64,000 nt of DNA, from assembly GCA_030248135.1 (NCBI GenBank), contig JASANC010003143.1, positions 17,367-81,366 of the forward strand. The letters are read 5' to 3'. Source of the stretch: Theristus sp. LFF4_11 (Eukaryota > Nematoda > Chromadorea > Monhysterida > Xyalidae). Of the stretch, positions 54,891 through 64,000 are shown piece after piece. The position numbers were made by a program, and so were the translations under genes. The notes below the pieces were generated by a model that worked only from the letters and a program-made list of their open reading frames with translations, was not told the DNA's origin and searched no databases. The first letter of the stretch is position 1, and each line of letters opens with the position of its first letter.

Positions 54891-56628
54891 AAAACTTTTA
54901 AATTTTTTTATTGTTTTCGGTCAAACTTCGTGCTTGTCAGCAAGCTGCGTTCCCCTGACCTATTCCTGACTTCATAAATGAACGAAATTGCCGAGTAAAC
55001 ATGGCATTTTTTCAAGATGTAAGGAGCGCGCGGAATTTGAATGACAGAAAAACTAGTTTCTAAAAGCCAATTGTGCATCAAATTAATCGGTTTTTCAAAT
55101 CTGCGACCAATTCCGCCGTGATAGCGAATGCAAGAACTGTTTTATTTACTCGGCCATACTAGTTGGGGAAGTGTCCCGTGACACCCAATCTACCCCCAAA
55201 ACCTGGGATGCCTCGTAGGCACCCCCACCCCGCTTCACGACTTGGCACCCCCTGCTAAATGTCCATATAATCACAATTTGTTGTTCAAATCAAACACCAT
55301 TTTTTGTTTAAAAATCACAAAGTTTTGTTAAAAAAGATGTTTTTTTCGCTTTGCATCTGCATAATTTAAGGAAAATGTGAGGTTATTAGTGTTTACAAAC
55401 AACTATTTTAGCGATTCTTTTGCAGCATTTTAGCGTTTTCATTGCAAATTTGCAATAAAAACTGCAGGGGGTGGAGTTTCCGGTACGTCCCCTTGCAATC
55501 AACCGAATGAGGGGGTTCCACTTATTCCGTAGGTACATCCCAGCTAAAAATGTGGTACCATTTCTGGTGCGTGTTTTTTCTCTTCGTTTCCAAAATTCAG
55601 ACTTAGGTGTTTTCTTGAAGAGCGGGCCCTTGTCATGTGCCAGATAGCAAAGCTGGCTAAAACTAAGTGTCTTGGGGGAGAAGGGGGCAAACAGAGGATG
55701 CGGACTTTGCCGCCACAGTGAACAGGGATTTTGGAACACAGCCAAATTTTGGTTATTTTTAAAGAGAAACTACTAAAAACAACTCATTGTTAAATTACAC
55801 GTCAAAATTGTCAAGTTTTACTGGTGAATACGTATTTTTCTTTCTACAGTCCATCTGGAAAATATATGCAACATGACGTAATGACCAACCAATAAGCGCT
55901 GAGATTTGCTCATGACCAACCAATCAGCGCTGAGATTGCTCATGACTAACCAATCAGCGCTGAGAATTGCTATGACCAACCAATCAGCTAGTTGCATAAA
56001 TTAGCGAGATGGACTGTATGAAATGGACAAAATTTTTGTAAAACACGATTTGCGCTCTGATAGTTTTACGGATCGGTCTTTTGAAAATAACTTAGCTGAA
56101 CTCAGCTCGACGAGACGTTTCCAACGAACCTGACTTGCAGAAAAAAATTTAAAATTTTTAATGAAAAAAAGCCGGATTTTCCCCAACCCTTCTTGGGCTA
56201 GTTTGAATTGCCACATAGTGAATGAAATTGGTTTTGTTTCTGCGTCTGCAAACGCATTCAGTCGTACAACCTAAAAACCAACGAAATTGTCAAATGATAT
56301 CTTGACTAGACGATCTCAGTGGTTGTGGTGTGGTTTGTTTGTTTGTTTCTCAGTTGTTTTTGGTTCTTCGCTTCACTTCCCCACTTTCGCCAGTCATTTT
56401 TCTGTAGAAAACATGCATTCTGGGATTTTTTTCTCTACCCACCCCTCCTCACGTTTAATGTGTGCCAAGTTAACTTATCGATTTCGGAAACACACTGGTA
56501 TAGCGCCACAGCGGTTTTGCCCGTGTTTCACGCACATTTCTATAATGGCACTTTTTCATAGAAGTAATGTTTCAAAATCCGCATAAAAGACCGAATGTGC
56601 GAGCAACTTTTTTAACGCGTTTTTTCTC

Positions 56629-56706
56629 GTTGCAGCCATAGCGCAGCGGTATCGCTCCCGCTTAGGAGGGCAGGGGCCTTAGGAGAACGGATCCCATCGT
56701 TGCTAG
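56629..56706 (+). tRNA. tRNA-Pro-like sequence, array unit 2
   Basis: 78-nt counterpart of 54,813-54,890 with a mismatch in the anticodon stem and a weaker acceptor stem. Probably not functional. Confidence 0.35.
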
Positions 56707-58183
56707 AAAACTTTTAAACTTTTTTACTTTTTTCGGTCAAACTTCGTGCTTGTCAGCAAGCTGCGTTCCCCTGACCTATTCCTGACTTCATAAATGAACG
56801 AAATAGCCGAGTAAACATGGCATTTTTTCAAGATGTAAGGAGAGCGCGGAATTTGAATAAAAGAAAAAAAGTTTCTAAAAGCCAATTGTGCATCAAATTA
56901 ATCGGTTTTTCAAATCTGCGACCAATTCCGCCGTGATGGCGAATATAAGAACTGCTTTATTTACTCGGCTATACTAGTTGGGGAGGTGTCCCGTGACACC
57001 CAATCTACCCCCAAAACCTGGGATGCCTCGTAGGCACCCCCACCCCGCTTCACGACTTGGCACCCCCTGCCAAAATGTCCATATAATCACAATTTGTTGT
57101 TCAAACACCATTTTTTGTTTAAAAATCACAAAGTTTTGTTAAAAAAGATGTTTTTTTTGCTTTGCATCTGCATAATTTAAGGAAAATGTGAGGTTATTAG
57201 TGTTTACAAACAACTATTTTAGCGATTTTTTGCAACATTTTAGCGTTTTCATTGCAAATTTGCAATAAAAACTGCAGGGGGCGGAGGTTCCGGTACATCC
57301 CCTTGCAATCAACCGGATGAGGGGTTCCACTTATTCTTCACCCCGTAGGTACATCCCAGCTAAAAATGTGGTACCATTTCTGGTGCGTGTTTTTTCTCTT
57401 CGTTTCCAAAATTCAGACTTAGGTGTTTTCTTGAAGAGCGGGCCCTTGTCATGTGCCAGATAGCAAAGCTGGCTAAAACTAAGTGTCTTGGGGGAGAAGG
57501 GGGCAAACAGAGGATGCGGACTTTGCCACCACAGTGAACGGGATTTTGGAACACAGCCAAATTTTGGTTATTTTTAAAGAGAAACTACTAAGAACAACTC
57601 ACGTCAAAAATTGTCCAGTTTTGCTGGTGAATACGTATTTTTCTTTCCACAGTCCATCTGGAAAATATATGCAACATGACGTAATGACCAACCAATAAGC
57701 GCTGAGATTTGCTCATGACCAACCAATCAGCGCTGAGATTGCTCATGACTAACCAATCAGCGCTGAGAATTGCTATGACCAACCAATCAGCTAGTTGCAT
57801 AAATTAGCGAGATAGACTGTATGAAATGGACAAAATTTGTTAAATTGTTAAATGATATCTTGATTAGACGATCTCAGTGGTTGTGGTGTGGTTTGTTTTT
57901 TTTCGCAGTTGTTTTTGGTTCTTCGCTTCACTTCCCCACTTTCGCCAGTCATTTTTCTGTAGAAAACATGCATTCTGGGATTTTTTTCTCTACCCACCCC
58001 TCCTCACGTTTAATGTATGCCAAGTTAACTTATCGATTTCGGAAACACACTGGTATAGCGCCACAGCGGTTTTGCCCGTGTTTCACGCACATTTCTATAA
58101 TGGCACTTTTTCATAGAAGTAATGTTTCAAAATCCGCATAAAAGACCGAATGTGCGAGCAACTTTTTTAACGCGTTTTTTCTC

Positions 58184-58261
58184 GTTGCAGCCATAGCGCA
58201 GCGGTATCGCTCCCGCTTAGGAGGGCAGGGGCCTTAGGAGAACGGATCCCATCGTTGCTAG
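58184..58261 (+). tRNA. tRNA-Pro-like sequence, array unit 3
   Basis: 78-nt copy, same sequence as the unit 2 version. Probably not functional. Confidence 0.35.
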
Positions 58262-60025
58262 AAAACTTTTAAACTTTTTTATTTTTTTCGGTCAAACTTC
58301 GTGCTTGTCAGCAAGCTGCGTTCCCCTGACCTATTCCTGACTTCATAAATGAACGAAATAGCCGAGTAAACATGGCATTTTTTCAAGATGTAAGGAGAGC
58401 GCGGAATTTGAATGAAAGAAAAAAAGTTTCTAAAAGCCAATTGTGCATCAAATTAATCGGTTTTTCAAATATGCGACCAATTCCGCCGTGATGGCGAATA
58501 CAAGAACTGCTTTATTTACTCGGCCATACTAGTTGGGGAGGTGTCCCGTGACACCCAATCTACCCCCAAAACCTGGGATGCCTCGTAGGCACCCCCACCC
58601 CGCTTCACGACTTGGCACCCCCTGCCAAAATGTCCATATAATCACAATTTGTTGTTCAAACACCATTTTTTGTTTAAAAATCACAAAGTTTTGTTAAAAA
58701 AGATGTTTTTTTTGCTTTGCATCTGCATAATTTAAGGAAAATGTGAGGTTATTAGTGTTTACAAACAACTATTTTAGCGATTTTTTGCAACATTTTAGCG
58801 TTTTCATTGCAAATTTGCAATAAAAACTGCAGGGGGCGGAGGTTCCGGTACATCCCCTTGCAATCAACCGGATGAGGGGGTTCCATTTATTCTTCACCCC
58901 GTAGGTACATCCCAGCTAAAAATGTGGTCCAATTTCTGGTGCGTGTTTTTTCTCTTCGTTTCCAAAATTCAGACTTAGGTGTTTTCTTGAAGAGCGGGCC
59001 CTTGTCATGTGCCAGATAGCAAAGCTGGCTAAAACTAAGTGTCTTGGGGAGAAGGGGGCAAACAGAGGATGCGGACTTTGCCACCACAGTGAACGGGATT
59101 TTGGAACACAGCCAAATTTTGGTTATTTTTAAAGAGAAACTACTAAGAACAACTCACGTCAAAAATTGTCCAGTTTTGCTGGTGAATACGTATTTTTCTT
59201 TCCACAGTCCATCTGGAAAATATATGCAACATGACGTAATGACCAACCAATAAGCGCTGAGATTTGCTCATGACCAACCAATCAGCGCTGAGATTGCTCA
59301 TGACTAACCAATCAGCGCTGAGAATTGCTATGACCAACCAATCAGCTAGTTGCATAAATTAGCGAGATAGACTGTATGAAATGGACAAAATTTTTGTAAA
59401 ACACGATTTGCGCTCTGATAGTTTTACGGATCGGTCTTTTGAAAATAACTTAGCTGAACTCAGCTCTACGAGACGTTTCCATGGGAAATCGATAACATGA
59501 GCAGCCAATACGAGCCCAGAACTGCACGAACCTGACTTGCAGGAAAAAATGTAAATTTATTAATGAAAAAGCCGGATTTTCCCCAACCCTTCTTGGGCTA
59601 GTTTGAATTGCCACATAGTGAATGAAATTGGTTTTGTTTCTGCGTCTGCAAACGCATTCAGTCGTACAACCTAAAAACCAACGAAATTGTTAAATGATAT
59701 CTTGATTGGACGATCTCAGTGGTTGTGGTGTGGTTTGTTTTTTTTCGCAGTTGTTTTTGGTTCTTCGCTTCACTTCCCCACTTTCGCCAGTCATTTTTCT
59801 GTAGAAAACATGCATTCTGGGATTTTTTTCTCTACCCACCCCTCCTCACGTTTAATGTATGCCAAGTTAACTTATCGATTTCGGAAACACACTGGTATAG
59901 CGCCACAGCGGTTTTGCCCGTGTTTCACGCACATTTCTATAATGGCACTTTTTCATAGAAGTAATGTTTCAAAATCCGCATAAAAGACCGAATGTGCGAG
60001 CAACTTTTTTAACGCGTTTTTTCTC

Positions 60026-60103
60026 GTTGCAGCCATAGCGCAGCGGTATCGCTCCCGCTTAGGAGGGCAGGGGCCTTAGGAGAACGGATCCCATCGTTGC
60101 TAG
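60026..60103 (+). tRNA. tRNA-Pro-like sequence, array unit 4
   Basis: 78-nt copy, same sequence as the unit 2 version. Probably not functional. Confidence 0.35.
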
Positions 60104-60752
60104 AAAACTTTTAATCTTTTTTATTTTTTTCGGTCAAACTTCGTGCTTGTCAGCAAGCTGCGTTCCCCTGACCTATTCCTGACTTCATAAATGAACGAAA
60201 TAGCCGAGTAAAGGCGCGTTTAGCAATTAGATTTTCGTGCGTACGCACGGAACGCACGTCGTTCTAAATGCGGGGCGCAAAACAGTCGTTTCGTTTACGC
60301 CAAAAAAAAAAACTTAAAACGGGCACCGGATTTAGAACGACTGAAGGGGCGGGGGGGGGGACGGAGAACTAAAGGGGGGGGAAAAAGTTGTGTGGTATGT
60401 CCGAACGTGCGGACGGACAAGCTTGCGTACGGGAATTAGAAAACGTGTAGCATCCGTCATACGACTGTCGTTCTAAATGCCGTGACCAAAAATAGTCCGT
60501 TCTGTTGCGGACAAAAATGCAAATGTCTGCCCTAGCAAATTTGAAAACGGGAATTTACAAATTTTATTTTTTAGTGGTCATCTCCCTTGCATTCCCTCCC
60601 CTTCCCCTACCCCCTTCCCCATTTTGCATTCAGTTTGTCGTCGCATTTTTATCACATGTGTTTTCAAGAAGCGCATGTAAAAATCTAAATTCTTTCAGTT
60701 TTGGTGATATACAAACTGAATTTGAACAAATTTTGATTTGGATCTTTCAAAA

Positions 60753-60920
60753 ATGGAAAATGCTGACCCAAAATCTCCGCCGACGCCGATCAGTTCGCTC
60801 GACGAAGCGCAAGTGACAGAGAAGCTGATCGAAGCTGTCAGAAATTGCGACAACCTTGAATTCAACTCATGTTCTTCGGCAAATTGTCGCCGTAGGCGAT
60901 GTCGCAATTTCAAATGCTAA
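60753..60920 (+). CDS. Short open frame inside the Harbinger-like element
   Basis: From the ATG at 60,753 (AAAAATGG context) it encodes MENADPKSPPTPISSLDEAQ... and stops after 55 residues. The first 36 residues look like genuine protein and the rest turns Arg/Cys-rich, as if the frame left an exon. It could be a captured host gene fragment. No family is recognised. Confidence 0.25.
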   Translation: MENADPKSPPTPISSLDEAQVTEKLIEAVRNCDNLEFNSCSSANCRRRRCRNFKC

Positions 60921-60964
60921 ATTCCAAAAGCTTTCTTGGAGCCAGCAGCCCCCTTCTCCGAAAC

Positions 60965-61100
60965 CAGCAAGCAAACAAACAAACAAAAAAACAAAAAAAC
61001 AAACAAACAAACAAACAAACAAACAAACAAACAAACAAACAAACAAACAAACAAACAAACAAACAAACAAACAAACAAACAAACAAACAAACAAACAAAC
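60965..61100. repeat. (CAAA)n microsatellite
   Basis: Over 130 bp of CAAA repeats. The KQTN and FVCL open frames across it on both strands are artefacts of the repeat. Confidence 0.97.
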
Positions 61101-62156
61101 AACGAAATACAACAGTTTCCAGTAGATTTCAGTTTTCTTTCTTTTCAAAACAGGCAAGTAGACCCACCAAATAAAACTGAGCATTTTTTTCCGTTGTCCC
61201 AACATCTAAAATACCTTAATTTTCAACTTAAAATTGACAGACACTGGAAAATATGAACTTTTCCGCACATCCGTCGAACGACTTTTTGCTGCCAGCAGCA
61301 AAAAGTCGTCCGACAGTCGTGCGCAAGAAATTCTAATTCGCGCGCGCATTTGTCTTTTTACGCACGGACAAACAGTCGTTCTAAATCCCGTGCGCAAAAC
61401 AGTCGTGTCGGACAGACGTAAGTCACACGCACGAAATTCTAATTCGCGTGGGCACAAGTTTTTTTGCGTGCGCACGGACAACGTTCTAAATCACGCGCGC
61501 AAAACAGTCGTTACGTGCGAACGACAGTCGTGCGCACGAAATTCTAATTCGCGTAGCCATTTTTTACGTTCTGTCTCCGTGCGTACGCACGAAAATCTAA
61601 TTGATAAACGCGCCTTAAACATGGCATTTTTTCAAGATGTAAGGAGAGCGCGGAATTTGAATGAAAGAAAAAAGAGTTTCTAAAAGCCAATTGTGCATCA
61701 AATTAATCGGTTTTTCAAATCTGCGACCAATTCCGCCGTGATGGCGAATACAAGAACTGCTTTATTTACTCGGCCATACTAGTTGGGGAGGTGTCCCGTG
61801 ACACCCAATCTACCCCCAAAACCTGGGATGCCTCGTAGGCACCCCCACCCCGCTTCACGACTTGGCACCCCCTGCCAAAATGTCCATATAATCACAATTT
61901 GTTGTTCAAACACCATTTTTTGTTTAAAAATCACAAAGTTTTGTTAAAAAAGATGTTTTTTTTCGCTTTGCATCTGCATAATTTAAGGAAAATGTGCGGT
62001 TATTAGTGTTTACAAACAACTATTTTAGCGATTCTTTTGCAGCATTTTAGCGTTTTCATTGCAAATTTGCAATAAAAACTGCAGGGGGCGGAGGTTCCGT
62101 TACGTCCCCTTGCAAACAACCGGATGAGGGGTTCCACTTATTCTTCACCCCGTAGG

Positions 62157-62396
62157 CAGGGTGTTTCCTCCCACCCCCAAAATTTTTTGTTGCGATTTCA
62201 GGGGCTGAAACCGGGACCAAAGGGGGGTTTTCGGGTACGCTGAGTTCAAAAATTATATTTACAAGTTTGCTCGACGCTTCTACTGTGCCATAAACGCGTA
62301 TGCCGTGGGGATGAGGAGGTAAAATTCCTTGATAATCAATTTTAAATGAAAAAACGCGCCACAAGGAACCTGAAATCTTGTTACAAATACAAATCG
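62157..62396. other. Unassigned spacer
   Basis: About 240 bp between the truncated array and the satellite. A minus-strand open frame covers it, but no family is recognised. Confidence 0.4.
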
Positions 62397-64000
62397 AGGT
62401 CGCTGAGTCCGAATATGACGTTTATTTTTTCATACGAATTACTCCGCGCCCTAAAAATGGCTTTTATAGGGACGGAAAGGGAAAAAATTGAAAAAATCGG
62501 AAACTAGCCAAAAAAACTGAAAACTAAGCCATAAACACAAATCTAAGTCGCTGAGTCCGAATACGACGTTTATTTTGACATACAAATTACTCCGCACCCT
62601 AAAAACGGCTTCTATAGGGACGAAAAGGGAAAAATGAAAAAATCGGAAACTAGCCAAAAAAAATTTAAAAACTAAACCATAAACACAAATCGAGGTCGCT
62701 GAGTCCGAATATGACGTTTATTTTGACATACAAATTACTCCGCACCCTAAAAACGGCTTTTATAGGGACGGAAAGGGAAAAAATTGAAAAAAATCGGAAA
62801 CTAGCCAAGAAACTGAAAACTAAGCCATAAACACAAATCGAAATCGCTGAGTCCGAATATGACGTTTATTTTGACATACAAATTACTCCGCACCCTAAAA
62901 ACGGCCTCTATAGGGACGAAAAGGAAAAAATTGAAAATGTAATGGCCTACTTTTAGCCTCATGCTTCCTTGCGGCGCACCGTTCTCTTTTCGCGTGCTGG
63001 GAGTGCCTGGCGTGACTGCGTATAACAGGGTGCGTGTGTGCGGACACTCGCCTACTCGTTTCTGATTGGTAGTTGTGGTCGCGTCTGATTGGTTTGTGTT
63101 CTGTGTTTCTGTGTATTGATTGGTTGTTTCATTCCTAACCCCAGTTAATCCGGTGTCACGTGACTTCCTGTATAAATAACCGTGCCCGGCTATTGTTCGG
63201 TGTCAGTTGTGCCAGTACGTGTTTTATTCTTCTGCTTCTTGAGCTACTGACCGGTTTCCTGTATATTAACGTCGAGAACGTTTTATTGAAGCGGCGCCGT
63301 TTTATTCTCCTGCTATCGACTGTTCATTTGAATAAATAATAAAAGAGAGAAAAAGAGAAAGAGATTGAATTGTGAATTAACTGTGGAAATATTAACGACT
63401 GACACACGCACACACACAACCAAACGCAATCGTGTATTTTTCACTTTGAGCAAAAGTGCAGGTCGACGAAGTTCCGAGCGCTCTGATCCCCACATCAGCG
63501 TTCGAGGCCGGGGAATTTGGAGCGTTGGCAGTCCAGAGTGATCGTTACACCCGGGGTGCACATTTCAAAAAAATCGGAAACTAGCCAAAAAACTGAAAAC
63601 TAAGCCATAAACACAAATCGAAGTCGCTGAGTCCGAATATGACGTTTATTTTGACATACGAATTACTCCGCACCTTAAAATTGGTCTCTATAGAGACGAA
63701 AAGGGAAAAATTAAAAAAATCGGAAACTAGTCAAAAAAAATTTGAAAACTAAGCCATAAACACGAATCGAGGTCGCTGAGTCCGAATATGACGTTTATTT
63801 TGACATACGAATTACTCAGCACCCTAAAAATGGCCTATATAAGGACGAAAAGGAAAAAAATTAAAAATTCGAAAACTATTAAAAAAATCTGAAAACTGAG
63901 CCATAAACACAAATCGGGGTCGCTGAGTCCGATTAGATTTTTTTCTTTTTCGTCCCTATAGAGGCCGTTTTTAGGGTGCGGAGTAAATCGTATAGCAAAA
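62397..64000. repeat. Satellite of about 147-151-bp units, continuing past the window
   Basis: The motif GTCGCTGAGTCCGAATATGACG recurs near 62,398, 62,545, 62,692, 62,843, 63,624, 63,771 and 63,919, followed each time by TTATTTTGACATACRAATTAC and CGCACCCTAAAAACGGC. The array is interrupted by an LTR-like insertion and switches orientation near 63,933. Confidence 0.93.
62938..63549. mobile_element. Probable solo LTR in the satellite
   Basis: The non-satellite block begins TGTAATGG and ends CGTTACA (TG...CA with TGTAA/TTACA ends). It has a TATA box (CTGTATAAATAACC near 63,170) and AATAAATAATAAA near 63,333, as in an LTR promoter and polyadenylation region. There is no primer-binding site or coding region next to it. 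The 20 bp after 63,549 are not satellite either, and no clean target duplication was found, so the exact right edge is uncertain. Confidence 0.55.

Larger units (their letters stand above)
60212..61615. mobile_element. PIF/Harbinger-like non-autonomous element
   Basis: 1,404 bp with about 40-bp terminal inverted repeats beginning AGGCGCGTTTA and differing at one position, flanked by the 3-bp duplication TAA (60,209-60,211 and 61,616-61,618). The other three array units show the empty site GAGTAAACATGG. TWA duplications are typical of the PIF/Harbinger superfamily. Subterminal DNA repeats the motif CAGTCGTTCTAAAT many times. The interior has a (CAAA)n tract and a short open frame; no transposase. 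Confidence 0.88.
54401..62156. repeat. Four-unit tandem array of about 1.8-kb units
   Basis: Units are approximately 54,401-56,216; 56,217-57,838; 57,839-59,616; 59,617-62,156 (the last is truncated and carries a 1.4-kb insertion). Units are nearly identical over long stretches and begin around AAATTGGTTTTGTTTCTGCG. Each unit is a mosaic: a tRNA-Pro-like segment, a MITE E derivative bounded by GCCGAGTAAACATGG and TTTACTCGGCCATA, a GC-rich block, and a diverged copy of the right half of hAT family H1. A MITE beginning ACAGTCCATCTGG lies in that H1 copy, with four reiterations of GACCAACCAATCAGCGCTGA. The unit 2/3 junction at 57,838 is a truncation. The duplicate 98-106-codon frames in each unit follow the repeat and are not evidence of genes. 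Confidence 0.92.

Noticed and set aside
54471..59983. Repeated 98-106-codon frames (MLNDILIRRSQWLWCGL...) conserved in four array units
   Set aside because: Conservation is explained by recent tandem duplication of the whole unit; two overlapping frames are equally conserved and no known domain is seen.
60856..61256. Several KQTN- or FVCL-repeat open frames on both strands
   Set aside because: They translate the (CAAA)n microsatellite.
62397..64000. Regularly spaced repeats suggesting a CRISPR array
   Set aside because: The units are contiguous about 148-bp satellite monomers without unique spacers, in a eukaryotic genome.

Overview
The window is a piece of an animal nuclear genome, almost certainly an invertebrate. 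It holds three multi-exon housekeeping genes with canonical GT-AG introns, and both the introns and the intergenic DNA are crowded with short DNA-transposon derivatives (hAT-like, mariner-type and Harbinger-like MITEs), tRNA-related elements, tandem repeats and a satellite. I cannot name the species from sequence alone.

Layout. 1-23,100 has no gene I can recognise; it is AT-rich, simple-sequence and MITE-rich DNA with two weak first-exon candidates (329 and 8839). 23,102-26,055 (minus) is an acid lipase of the LIPA/gastric lipase family. 28,354-36,742 (plus) is a 16-exon cytosolic X-prolyl aminopeptidase (XPNPEP1 type, 639 aa), divergent from the lipase and separated from it by a nested pair of hAT-like elements. 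38,744-48,928 (minus) is a branched-chain aminotransferase with a mitochondrial presequence, convergent with XPNPEP1. 48,929-54,400 is non-genic DNA with fold-back elements. 54,401-62,156 is a four-unit tandem array of about 1.8 kb units, each carrying a tRNA-Pro-like segment and several older transposons; the last unit is split by a 1.4 kb Harbinger-like element. 62,400-64,000 is a satellite of about 148 bp units interrupted by an LTR-like insertion.

Most notable observation. The aminotransferase contains three tandem versions of one exon (44,431-44,591; 43,607-43,767; 42,231-42,391). Each is exactly 161 nt, with a phase-0 acceptor and a phase-2 donor. Only single inclusion keeps the frame, so they look like mutually exclusive alternative exons. 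The exon carries the PLP-binding lysine, the interdomain loop and the substrate-pocket residues, so splicing would exchange the catalytic core of the enzyme. Traces of further decayed exon copies appear to lie upstream.

The three genes have separate roles (lysosomal/secreted lipid hydrolysis, cleavage of Xaa-Pro peptides, branched-chain amino acid transamination), and nothing suggests that they act as a pathway. Exon models are my own manual splicing; every exon junction in XPNPEP1 and BCAT is phase-consistent, while the 5' end of the lipase is uncertain.
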